A stretch of 51,819 nucleotides of DNA, taken from assembly GCA_030407315.1 (NCBI GenBank), contig JALQPE010000819.1, positions 1 through 51,819 on the forward strand. Reading direction: 5' to 3'. Positions 40,290 to 49,710 of this stretch are shown in pieces. A program made the position numbers and the translations under genes. The stretch comes from Asparagopsis taxiformis. Its lineage: Eukaryota; Rhodophyta; Florideophyceae; Bonnemaisoniales; Bonnemaisoniaceae. Below the pieces are notes generated by a model. That model saw nothing but the letters and a program-made list of their open reading frames with translations. It was not told the DNA's origin and made no database searches. Every line of letters starts with the position of its first letter. Position 1 is the first letter of the stretch.

Positions 40290-42428
40290 TTAATATTCGA
40301 CGGTGTGGATGTGGTCCGTGAGGACGTCCTTCTCAGTCTTCAAGTAGATGTGGCCGCGCGTGGGCAGACCATAGACTAAATTCTGCTCCCACAGGAAGAT
40401 CTCCTCACCTGAAGCCGACCCCGTAATGGTAAAGGTCACCGCGATCAACTAAGACGGAATAGGGTGGCACATAAAAGTGGTTAACGGGAACCTTCCACAT
40501 GTCGGCGTCCGTATGGACCAGGCATACATGACTATAAGGTGCAGCTACTATAAAGAACCCATCGGATCCGCTCGACATCATGAAATAGGATGGGGATTGG
40601 GTAGGTCCGACTCCTCAAAATTGGGATACTCAGAAGTCCGTGTGCCCATCCTGGTCCGCAGCCCCATCTGTTTTAAGAAGCAGCCGTAATCCTGTCTTCG
40701 GGAAAAAGACAGGATCCTCACCCTCCATTCCCAACTTCAAGAAATCCGCACAAACACCAAGAGCAAGCTCTGCCACCAACTTGTTCCTGTACATATCCAA
40801 ATTCCCCTCCTCCAGCTTGTCGCACAATTCACACCGCGGCAGGGGGAGTCGCCCACGACCACCATCTATGCGGTCCTTCGCAGCACCCACGTTGTGGATG
40901 AAATGCCACGGCGAAGGATCAAAACCGGGCTTGGCGAAATCTGGGGGCTCGTCCTGTGGTTTCCTGTCTTCATAATCAGAATCAGACTGCTGGGAGGGTT
41001 TCTGTGGCTTTTCAACCTCCTCAACCAGCTGGAACTGTCGAGAAAAGTGACTGAAGAGGTCATGCGTCGCGCTACCAGCCGTGGACGACTGCAAGAGGCC
41101 TTCCACAACAACCACCCCCATGTTGTCCAGCAACGCCGCTTCACCGCAAAGTACTATTCCACCACCGAGTCCTCAGCACCTGGCGATGCAGCTGCCAGGA
41201 ATGCTGCCGCCTTTATTTCCGCCCGCACCGTCTCTACCGTCGTAATTTCCATGTAGTACTTCATCGGGCTACCAGACGCAATTGCGCTGGGGAGAACGGC
41301 GGCCACATTCTCATCGACGATACTGTCGGGAATAGGATTTTCATGGGCGTCGTCGAACTGGAGAATCGGCTCCCGAGAACGTCCTCTGGAAGCCGACTTG
41401 GATTTCTTTGACGACGACTTTGATGAAGTCTCACTGAGCTTCCTCTTTTAAAAGTACCAAATTTGGTAGAGGGCTCGGGCGTCGCAGAAGCGGTTTCCCA
41501 GTTGCGCTTCCCAAGGATGGAGCTTTTACCCGCATCCTTGGGTGCGCTCTCCAGCTCGACGACCTGAACAGGGCTCGCACCACCCGCCGTCGCTGTTCCA
41601 CCACGACCGGAACGACTCTCTTTCAGGCAGGTACTCCTTTTGGGCATCACTTTCCCAGAAGTTTCCACTCCGGACGATGCAGACACGACAGGGGTAGTGG
41701 CAGAAACAGAGGCAGCCTCGGAATAGCTGGAAGAATCTAATTGAGGTGGTACTACCTAAATTGGATTCTTCAAAGGCAAAGGAATGGAGGATGAAGGGAT
41801 GGTCAGGGAAATGGAAGGGGAAGGGTTGGCGGAATCATGACCACATGTGACTGGGAGCGCAGCATGTGGGATGTGTGGGTCCACCACGTAAAATTGTTTC
41901 CGCATTTACATGTCGCGGTAGCCAGTTACGCGCAGGAGCATTTTCCTGGCGTCCTTTCAAAACATAGACTTCCGATTGGGAAAGATTTTCTCAAACTTGG
42001 AGCCATTGGGAGGGCCTTCCTTGGGATGTAAGTCCGCTCAGAACCCCTTCTTGGGCACCATCAGCGCAAAAACTTCGACAACGCGTGAGTGAATGTCGAA
42101 GCTCTTGCTCGGGTCACCCACGCTGGGAATGGAGCCATCCAGCATCCTCAACACATCCGAAACGTTCCAATACTCGGCCACCTCCTTCACGTACCCGAAG
42201 ATTTCCAACAAACCAGCAATCCATTCCTGCCCAATGGTACCAACCGAGTTCGGTTTCAGCCCGGCCCACCAACGGCTACAAGTGTAGTACGCCGTCATCT
42301 CGAGGTTGACACAATTTTGGACGTCCGGAGCACCCCTAAACGATCCGTTGAACAACAATTTCACCGTACACCCAGCCAGATTCTCCGTCGAAGAGAACTG
42401 CACGAACTCTGGCCTGTTCGGAATAGTT
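40290..42428 (-). pseudogene. Decayed second copy of the dioxygenase gene
   Basis: It parallels 27,700-30,193 closely by eye. Open blocks remain at 42,403-42,038 (LAGCTVKLLFNGSFRGAPDV), 41,686-41,261 (linker) and 41,133-40,630 (up to DGHTDF). Stops and frameshifts separate them, and the part after HTD is broken near 40,600-40,620. About 410 bp of the Pro/Ala-rich linker found in the first copy (29,060-29,470) is deleted, and short insertions containing CCAAATTTGG-like text appear near 41,450 and 41,755. It cannot make an intact enzyme. It sits inside insertion B, which itself splits the first copy, so the element carries a copy of the gene it landed in. Confidence 0.85.
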
Positions 42429-42510
42429 TTCTGCAGCCAAATCCGTTTTCAAGAATTGCTCCATCGTTGCAGACTTCTTCAACCACTAGCCAACGACCTC
42501 TGATATTCAC
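42429..42510 (-). pseudogene. Short fragment related to the third dioxygenase copy
   Basis: The string TTCTGCAGCCAAATCCGTT, then CTCCATCGTTGCAGA.TTC and ACGACCTCTG matches 49,437-49,507 of the third copy rather than the first. It directly abuts the end of homology to the first copy, so the second copy is a chimera of two paralogues. Confidence 0.7.
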
Positions 42511-43501
42511 TTTGCGAGGTTCAACTTGCACTTCAGACGAACTATACTGGGCAATATTGATGCATGTCTCGCTTGCTGAAGGAGATTTACTCTTCTCCGC
42601 TACTTCTCCGCTATAGTGCAGAATTATATTTCTCCGCCACTAAATTCAACCATTAAGAAACCTTTCCTGGCTTTCATTCGATCCAATGAACTGTTTCACC
42701 ACAATGATTTTCCTATGCTCATTACTTTATGCACAATGATTGCTATTTCATCCGGGCTCGACCTACTCAATATCGTTTTGCTATCTTGTATCGCATTCCC
42801 TAAACACCATCCTGGCCAAGACGTATCCACTTCCGTTTGTTACGCAGTGATGCTCTAAGCACTAATACTGAATCTGATTTTCTCATGCACGTAGTTCCTA
42901 CTCGTATACTCTACCATATTCTCGGCCCTATTCACAAGGTGAAAACACGATGTCTCGTTGAATCGTACTCGGTGTGATATCTTAAATTAGGATACATTTA
43001 TATATTGCAATGCAGACTCACTGCTCGCTTGAAACATGAAAATTATAAAAATTCTTCGACACTGCTGTTTCCTAACCGCCACCATCCACGTGGCCCGCTT
43101 TGACTGCCTGCCAAGTGTACTCGGAGCATACAATGACGTTATCGATATATACCATCCACATCATCACTGGAAGCGCGGACTCCTCGTCCAGGAAAGTGCG
43201 CCATTTTTCTTACTCTTCACCTCCGCCTGTCCTGTAGGCCCCATATGCTAGTGTTTTTCCTATATTTCTGTAGTGATGACGTCATTCTAGACAATAAAAG
43301 GCGGTAGAAGATACGATAATGTGCGCCTCCTCTGCCAGATCATGTGCTTCCAAGCGTAATTCGCAGCCTAGGTATCGTTTTTCTGGGCCTCCCATCGCAC
43401 CGCTCCGTTCAAATTCATCCCTCTATTGTTCTCCTACACGTCATTTCCGCCCGTAGAGTACTACTTAAACGAAAGATTCTGGAAATCCCTGTTTCCATCT
43501 T
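42511..43501. other. Interior of insertion B, no gene seen
   Basis: AT-rich text with short frames only. No repeat shared with other parts of the window was noticed. Confidence 0.35.
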
Positions 43502-43639
43502 CATATCCGTCGGAAACAAAGCAACAACCCTGGCCGTGGAAGCCGTATAGATCATCTAAACTGCTTCCAAAGCGTAAGTTTTAGATCATCAATACGGCTT
43601 CCAAGGCCAAAGTTGTTGCTTTGTCTCCGACGGATATGA
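43502..43639. repeat. 138 bp foldback element
   Basis: The left arm 43,502-43,548 (starting CATATCCGTCGG) pairs with 43,593-43,639 (ending CCGACGGATATG), with only a few mismatches over about 46 bases. An inner GATCATCTAAA/TTTAGATCATC pair continues the stem. The sequence differs from the R arrays, so it is a separate MITE-like hairpin. Confidence 0.8.
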
Positions 43640-44335
43640 ACCATGATGGTACGTTTCCACAACTCACGCCACTAACCCAGTTTTCTATTCGTTTTCTCTT
43701 TCTCAGGTTTCCAGTCGGTGAGTGTTCCACTTCTACTTTCATTTATCTTTCTCTCTTACCACTTCTCCACTAATTTTCTTTTCTGCCTGTGAGTACATAT
43801 CTCAATTTGGGATGCAATGGTATTTGTTAAGGTACGTTAGTCTCCTAATCACCATCAATTTCCCTCTCCAATTCAACGTCACTAACTTGTTTCCTTTCTA
43901 TACATCATTTTTTCTTCTTCTCTTCATTTCCTAGCTTATTCATGCAGCTCAATCAGTTGATAGATTTCTAGACTTTTCTAGTAGTTTTAGTTTTACTCGT
44001 CGGAATAGTGTTAGTTGTAGTAGCATTTTTAACATAGGGATTGTTTATTCTCAATGTAGCCTGCGCAAATAAACAAATCCAGAGTGAAGCTTCCCATATC
44101 GCACCCTCTTAGATTGCTACCTATCCTACCGCGTATACCTCTCGCTAGCTCATAGTCACTACGAAATAAAAATTCCTAGCCGTACTATTCTGTCCATTCC
44201 CATATGAATACCGTCCATGCCCCATCCTCATAGCGCTAGAACTGCCTTCCTCTACCCCAGAAAGATGCCCACGACAGCGTGACGCTCCATCTCATCCACC
44301 ACTCCCAGACACCGAATTTTACTATATCAGGACAC
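43640..44335. other. AT- and pyrimidine-rich stretch, nothing recognised
   Basis: No frame, repeat or RNA gene can be supported. Confidence 0.35.
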
Positions 44336-44694
44336 TACTTTTACTGTCTCCAGGTGCTGCCCAGGGCAGCACGAAATACTGTCTCCAGGTGCTGCCCAGG
44401 GCAGCACGAAATACTGTCTCCAGGTGCTGCCCAGGACAGCACAAAGTACTATCTCCAGGTGCTGCCCAGGGCAGCACAAAGTACTGTCTACAGGTGCTGC
44501 CCAGGGCAGCACAAAGTACTGTCTACAGGTGCTGCCCAGGGCAGCACGAAATACTGTCTACAGGTACTGCCCAGGGCAGCACAAAGTACTGTCTACAGGT
44601 ACTGCCCAGGGCAGCACAAAGTACTGTCTCCAGGTACTGCCCAGGACAGTGAAAATCACTGTCTCCAGGTACTGCCCAGGACAGTGCACCGTGT
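44336..44694. repeat. Tandem repeat, 35 bp period, about ten copies, palindromic core
   Basis: Each unit carries TGCTGCCCAGGGCAGCA, an odd-centred palindrome, then AAATACTGTCTCCAGGT or similar. The last two copies change to CCAGGACAGTGAAAATCACTGTC and grade into the terminal TACTGTC repeats of insertion B. This is therefore part of its right subterminal region. Long frames through it are by-products of a period that is not a multiple of three. Confidence 0.9.
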
Positions 44695-44819
44695 TGGTTC
44701 CATCTATTGTCCCAGGCAGCGTATTTCACTATCCGGCCATGTTGCCTTGGCCAATACAAAACACTATCCGCCAACACTGCCCAGTACAGTAAATTACATC
44801 ATATCCAACTATTGAATAA

Positions 44820-45044
44820 ATCATTAATTTTTACTGTCTCCATTCACTGCCTCAGACAGTACTGTGAGACAGTGTTTTTTACTGTCTGCAGACAGTGTTC
44901 CGTACTGTCTGCCAGACAGTGCAAATCACTGTCTCCAAGTGTGGCATTAATTTTCATTTGCCGCATAGTGATTTTTACTGTCTCAGACAGTAAAAATCAC
45001 TGTCTCGCAGTACTGTCTGAGGCCCCCTTTTCAACACCGTAGTG
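44820..45044 (-). repeat. Right terminal and subterminal repeats of insertion B
   Basis: Dense inverted TACTGTCTCAGACAGTA-type motifs, ending CTTTTCAACACCGTAGTG. This is the inverted partner of the left end at 30,552. The terminal inverted repeat proper is about 14 bases, CACTACGGTGTTGA. Confidence 0.85.
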
Positions 45045-45817
45045 CCTCCCATTCTGGACTGTCCTTCGCAGGAGCAGGTCCAGCCGACTCGAGAATGGCC
45101 TTCAACGCGGTCACTCGGTGAGATCCATCGACATATTGCAGTCGTACTTTTGCATTGGAATCAATCACCTCGCAGACGGACACGCGTGAAGCAATCACGG
45201 AAAATCCCTGAGTGAGAAACGTTTTCTTCAACTCATCAACGCGATGCGGCCTGACCACCCTGGACACGACTGCCGGAGGAGAAACATCCAGGGGGGAAAT
45301 GAAGACTGGAATGTTTCGGCAGCTCTCCGGACTTATGTCATAATCCACATCCACCGGGATGGGCACTGTGCCAGGGTAGGCCAGCCTGGTGCTGCGGAGA
45401 GGCTTGTTCGGTACGATGTCACGAGCGTTGTGATCATCGACCTTCTCCGCATCCTCTGCCAAGTCGCTGCCGGACGCGATGATCATGTCCGGAGCAGGCG
45501 AGCTAGGCAGAGGAGCACCAGATCCCTCGACGGCTGGCGCCGCTTCGGCAGATTGAGCCGGAAGCGGAGTTGCGGGAACGCCAGCGTCGATTGTCGGGAC
45601 AACCGCGGGATCGGAAGCGGAAGGGGGGGAGGGGACGGGCTTAGGTGCTGGGCTGAGCTGGGTCAGCGCTGCAGCAGCTTCGCAAACGTCCATGGGGACA
45701 GGGGGGGGCCAGAGAAGGAGAGGGAGAAGGAGTGGGAGAAGGAGTGGGAGAATCGTTGTCACGGCGGCTGGCAGAGCAAACCTGGCGGTCGAAAGCGTTG
45801 GGGGATTGTTGAGCCAT
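45045..45817 (-). CDS. ParB-like/2OG-Fe(II) dioxygenase gene, N-terminal portion
   Basis: The likely start is ATG at 45,815-45,817 (MAQQSPNAF), followed by a Ser/Pro-rich stretch. The frame then shifts at a run of eight C (plus-strand G, 45,691-45,698) into MDVCEAAAAL and a long Pro/Ala/Asp linker. From about 45,330 a ParB-like domain follows: RVVRPHRVDELKKTFLTQGF, then RLQYVDGSHRVTALKAI with Asp 45,127-29 and His 45,118-20. The last codons before the insertion read SPEWE. After the insertion the same frame resumes at 30,551 with FASSDIYRRFGTIP, which parallels the text after DGxHR in the methyltransferase/SET protein. The joined protein would be about 1,210 residues, close to that neighbour. 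The C-run shift could be real or a sequencing slip. Confidence 0.75.
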
Positions 45818-46021
45818 TGCTTTGGTGAGTGATTGACAAACGAAGAGTGAAAGATTGAGAAAGAGAGAAGAAGATCTGAACGACAAGCTGTTTTGCTGCG
45901 TAAGCTGAGTAAGATAGGCGAAACTTAGAGAACTGACATATTCCTATTAGTATACACCCTGGTAATGATATTCAGCGGTTGACCAATCCGAACCTTCCAC
46001 ATCACTTTTCGTTGTACGACA

Positions 46022-46345
46022 ATTACAGCTCAGGCAGTTTACCAAGGATCCTTACAGCAAAGCCATCGTTACGATGACTTTGCTGTAAGGAAACGTTTCA
46101 TTAGAGAGGCCAGGAATTTTTTTACCGGGTAAAGAAATCATGGCCACTGTAATGTTTTGTTTCCTGACAGCAAAGTCATCGTTAGGATGACTTTGCTGTA
46201 AGAAAACGTTTTCATTACAGCGGCCAGGAATTTTTTTACCGGGTAAAGAAATCATGGCCACTGTAATGAAACCTTTCCTTACAGCAAAGTCATCGTAACG
46301 ATGACTTTGCTGTAAGCATCCCTGGTAAACTGCTCCATCTGTAAG
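46022..46345. repeat. Hairpin array R6
   Basis: Three palindromes (near 46,051, 46,167 and 46,280; the first two each carry a base change), separated by TTTTTTACCGGGTAAAGAAA blocks. It lies about 200 bp upstream of the dioxygenase start, while array R1 lies beyond its 3' end, so the gene is bracketed by the family. Confidence 0.88.
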
Positions 46346-46886
46346 CCGTTGGTCTCAACCCTCGCTCTCGTTTCTGTTGTCCTCCTTCATCATCTCCACC
46401 TACCTTCCCCCTTCACACCACGTCTGTAATGTCACTCTGCCCACCCTTTGGTGCATGAAATATTTTCTTACCACTGCCATAGTCTACACATACTGCTGCC
46501 TTCATACCTCTGCATGCCTACCCTTCAATCTTTTTTCCATCTTTCTCTACCGTGCTAGGCTTAGACCATGCTCTGTGCACATCTGACTTACTTAATATCA
46601 TTGTATAGTTAGAAACTAGAATAATAATTACATCACTAGAGTACACTGCAAATGTTAGTAACTATGGTTGGTGTGGTACACAACACCCTACCTCCTTCAT
46701 GAGTAAACTTTGCGCACAGAACCGTTCAATTCCAGGTAGTGCAGCCAGCGCAAACCAGGCTTGCACGACGCAGAGTGCTCCCCAGAGCCGTCAACAGCCG
46801 TCCAAACCATCGTTGTACGATGTTCCCGGCTCCACACTTCCCTTCTCACCCTTCCCAGGGTGGGAGACGGACGAAACTCCCAACCG
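46346..46886. repeat. Further copy of the 0.8-1 kb unit next to array R7
   Basis: It shares GTTGGTCTCAACCCTCG, CTCCTTCATCATCTCCAC and GTGCTAGGCTTAGA with 38,274-38,475. It shares GCACGACGCAGAGTGCTCCCC and CCGTCCAAACCATC with 38,070-38,100. No gene. Confidence 0.7.
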
Positions 46887-47171
46887 CTTACAGCCGAAGC
46901 CGTTTACCCGGGATGCTTACAGCAAAGTCATCGTTACGATGACTTTGCTGTAAGGAAAGGTTTGATTACAGTGGTGAGAAAATTTTACCGGGTAAAAAAA
47001 TCAGCAAGAATTTTTTACCCGGTAAAAAATTGTGCCGCTGTAATGATTTGATTTCTTACAGCAAAGTCATCGTTACGATGACTTTGCTGTAAGAAATCAA
47101 ATCATTACAGCAAAGTCATCGTAACGATGACTTTGCTGTCAGCACCCCAGCGAAACTGCATCATCTGTAAG
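46887..47171. repeat. Hairpin array R7
   Basis: Three palindromes, near 46,917, 47,055 and 47,103, and two ACCGGGTAAA-type palindromes. The outer arms are CAGCCGAAGCCGTTTACCC and the less well matched CGAAACTGCATCATCTGTAAG. It stands just beyond the 3' end of the third dioxygenase copy. Confidence 0.88.
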
Positions 47172-47391
47172 CCTTCCTCACCTCAATTTTGCAACCAAAG
47201 ACGACTGCGATATTACCTTGTTCTATTCAAGTAGTGCCCGCCATAGTTTCCTCCCTTCTCATATTAAATTGAGTATTGTATATCTCCTGACCCGTCTACA
47301 TACGCAAACGTCATGTACTAGCCTAACTTTCATCGTTTACTTGAAGGCGGCCTTGATGCCTGCCATAGAATGCTATTAAGAACTAATTTCA

Positions 47392-49654
47392 TCAGATATC
47401 TAAACGCTCCCAGTAGTTGACATTGAAGGGAGGCTGTAGCAACTTCTCCCTGGAAGTTCGCAGTGATAGATGGGACCGGATAGGATGCTGGTACCTCACG
47501 GAAGAACGACCCTCCGCGAATCCCATTCCTCCGTGATACACGTCCGTTCGGCATACAAGCAGGGAATACGGTGGGATGCGCACGTTCGTCACTGGCACGC
47601 GGTACTTGTCTTTCGCTGGATGACTTAGGCACACATGGCTGAACTTGGCGATACGAATGATGAACCCATCCGCACCAGCAGCCATCATGAAATATGATGG
47701 CGAGTTGAGAGGACCAGTTCCAGTTCCCTCACGGACGGGAACATCGGTATGCATAAGTTGCTCCTGACTACCTTCTGCGGTCAAAATCAGACGAAGACCC
47801 GTTTCTGGAAAGACCACCGCTTCTTCTCTTCCAAACCCGAGCTTCAGGTTCTCCGCACAAATCGCCTTACCTAGCTCCAGAATCAGCTTGTTCCTGTACT
47901 GCCGCGCGCTTTCTTGCTCAAGGTCATCGCAGATGCTTTTCCGGTCCGTCTTGAATACACCAGTGCTGTCTTTCGGTCGAAGTGGTTTCCACGGGTTCTT
48001 CTGACTTGCACTTGAGCCACTTGTAGTACCTTGGAATGTGCTGGCCATCTGTGTGAATAACTCGTGCGTAGCTGCTCCCACTGTAGTAGAAGAGAAAAAT
48101 GTCTTGCAACACCACGTAACCAAGCTCGTCGATCATTCTTCTCTGGTAGCTGAAGTATTGTTGGCTTTCACAAGAACCGAGGGGACATACCAAAGTAGAG
48201 TAGCCTGCAGCTGCTTCCATTATCTCCGTCCGGATTGTATCAATGTCTTCTTCTGTGATATAATACTTCATTCTCGAGTTGGAAGGAACGCATAAAGGCA
48301 GCTTCTCAGGTATCTCCTCTGCGAATGTGCGGTCTGGAAGGGAGTTTTCTTGCTCGTCAGTGAAGAGCAGTTCGTTTTCTTGCATTGACTCTACTCTTCT
48401 TTTCCCGGGGAGGCCCAATCTCAATGTTGTCATCCGGCGTATTGGGCTCAGAAAACTTCGCGCTAGTATCTTCCCTTCTTCGCTTCTTATGCAACCTGGA
48501 CTCGTTTTCATCGCCGCTTCCACCAGAACTCCTGCTTCTTCCCGAATTCTCCTTGTCCACTTCGGCCGGGCTAGTGCTGTAAGTTTCTGGTGTCCTGATT
48601 CGAAGTTTCAATATCACAGAGCGGTTCTGCGCATCTCCAGCTTGTTGTCCAGGCGTGTCTATGTCCATGCGACCACTATTGTCCAAGTTGATATCCAGAC
48701 TTTGCGTATCGCCGCTTTGTTTCCTTCCCTGAGGAAGATCTTCTCTGACAATCCTTCCCGGCGAATTATCCCTGGCACGACTTTCCCGCTCTGCCCTTGA
48801 AGCTGAAAGACGTTCCTGTTCTTTTTGGAGAACAGCAAGACGTTCTGCTTCCCTCTTCTCAGCTGCTGCAAGACGCGTGGCAGGACGTTCCTGTCCTCCC
48901 TCTTTTGCTGCGGCAGGACGGTCTTCTGCTTCTTTCGGGGTGCTCAGAGGTGCCTCTTCTATTCCTTTCGTCGCGACAGCAGGAATCACTTCTTCAGCCA
49001 CCACATTTGGAGTAATTTCCTGTTCTTCCTCCACAACAGCAGAAACTTCCTGCTCTACTTGGGCTTCGGCAGATACTCCTTCTTCTGCTTGAACAGGACC
49101 AGAAGTTTCCACCGTTTCCTTCTCTGTAGAATTATTTCCCTGTTCTGCGGCAGTAGGTGCTTCTTCGTCTTCTGCTTTGGCGCCAGCAACAATTGCTTTT
49201 TCTATTTCTCCGGGGGTCATGCGATTCCGTTCCCTCTCCTCCTCCGCTTTCGTCTCCTGCATTGCCTTTGTCCCGGTAGCATATTCCAGTTTGTCGTAAA
49301 AACTGTTTGTAAACATCCCGTTCTTGGTTCTCAGACTGCTTCTGTCTACCACGTCGTCATGAAAGTCGACAAGGACGAATACAATGCGCTCTCCAATGCG
49401 ATGATCATTATCCCCGACCTCCTTCGCGTTTTCTGCTGCCAAATCCGTTCGCACAAATTCCTCCATCGTTGCAGATTTCAACCACTTGCGGACGACCTCT
49501 GCCATATCATAGATGGCCAACAGAGCCAGTAGCCAAGTGCGCATCGTGAACGGACTTCCGCTTCCGATATTTCTGACAAGCGTCTGTGTTTTCGGAAGTG
49601 GACGCGGACGTCCAGTCTCTCTAGTACGGGTCCTAGTCGGCCCCGAGATTTACT
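47392..49654 (-). pseudogene. Third dioxygenase copy, two homopolymer frameshifts, no ParB-like part
   Basis: The frame is open from 49,654 (a TAA lies just before) through RETGRPRPLPKTQTL to the helical region (WLLALLAIYDMAEVVRKWLK). An acidic linker of about 250 residues follows, with an HKKRRRED nuclear signal. Near 48,385 an A run shifts the frame to ELLFTDEQENSLPD, and near 48,090 a T run shifts it again to FSSTTVGAATHELF. The dioxygenase domain then ends at 47,392 with HTD (47,743-47,751), DVYHGGMGF (His 47,533-35) and IRSHLSL (Arg 47,476-78). HxD-to-His spacing is 72 residues, identical to the first copy although the proteins differ widely. Both breaks lie in homopolymers, so sequencing error versus decay is open. 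The N-terminal ParB-like domain is absent; a satellite replaces it. Confidence 0.7.
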
Positions 49655-49710
49655 AGAACAAATGAACGTCCGCGTCCAAAAAAAAATAAAATTTTTTGGA
49701 TGCGGACGTC

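Larger units (their letters stand above)
30552..45044. mobile_element. CACTA-type composite insertion B inside the dioxygenase gene
   Basis: The left end CACTACGGTGTTG is at 30,552 and the right end CAACACCGTAGTG closes at 45,044. The flanks are CC on both sides (30,550-51 and 45,045-46), a 2 bp target-site duplication. Removing the 14,493 bp plus one CC joins two open frames of one gene in phase. The insertion contains subterminal repeats at both ends, a decayed gene copy, a gene-like fragment, several tandem repeats, hairpin arrays R2-R5 and an extra internal right end at 38,575. No transposase is seen, so it is non-autonomous or a composite of several insertions. Confidence 0.8.

Noticed and set aside
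44279..44815. 178-codon frame across the 35 bp repeat, reading as a Cys/Gln-rich repeat protein
   Set aside because: The frame exists because the tandem repeat lacks stops; the same protein repeat appears in several frames and the motif belongs to the transposon subterminal region.
48825..49532. 235-codon plus-strand frame, very Phe/Cys/Leu-rich
   Set aside because: Complement of the acidic Glu/Ala linker of the third dioxygenase copy (GAA/GAG codons read backwards as TTC/CTC); not a gene.
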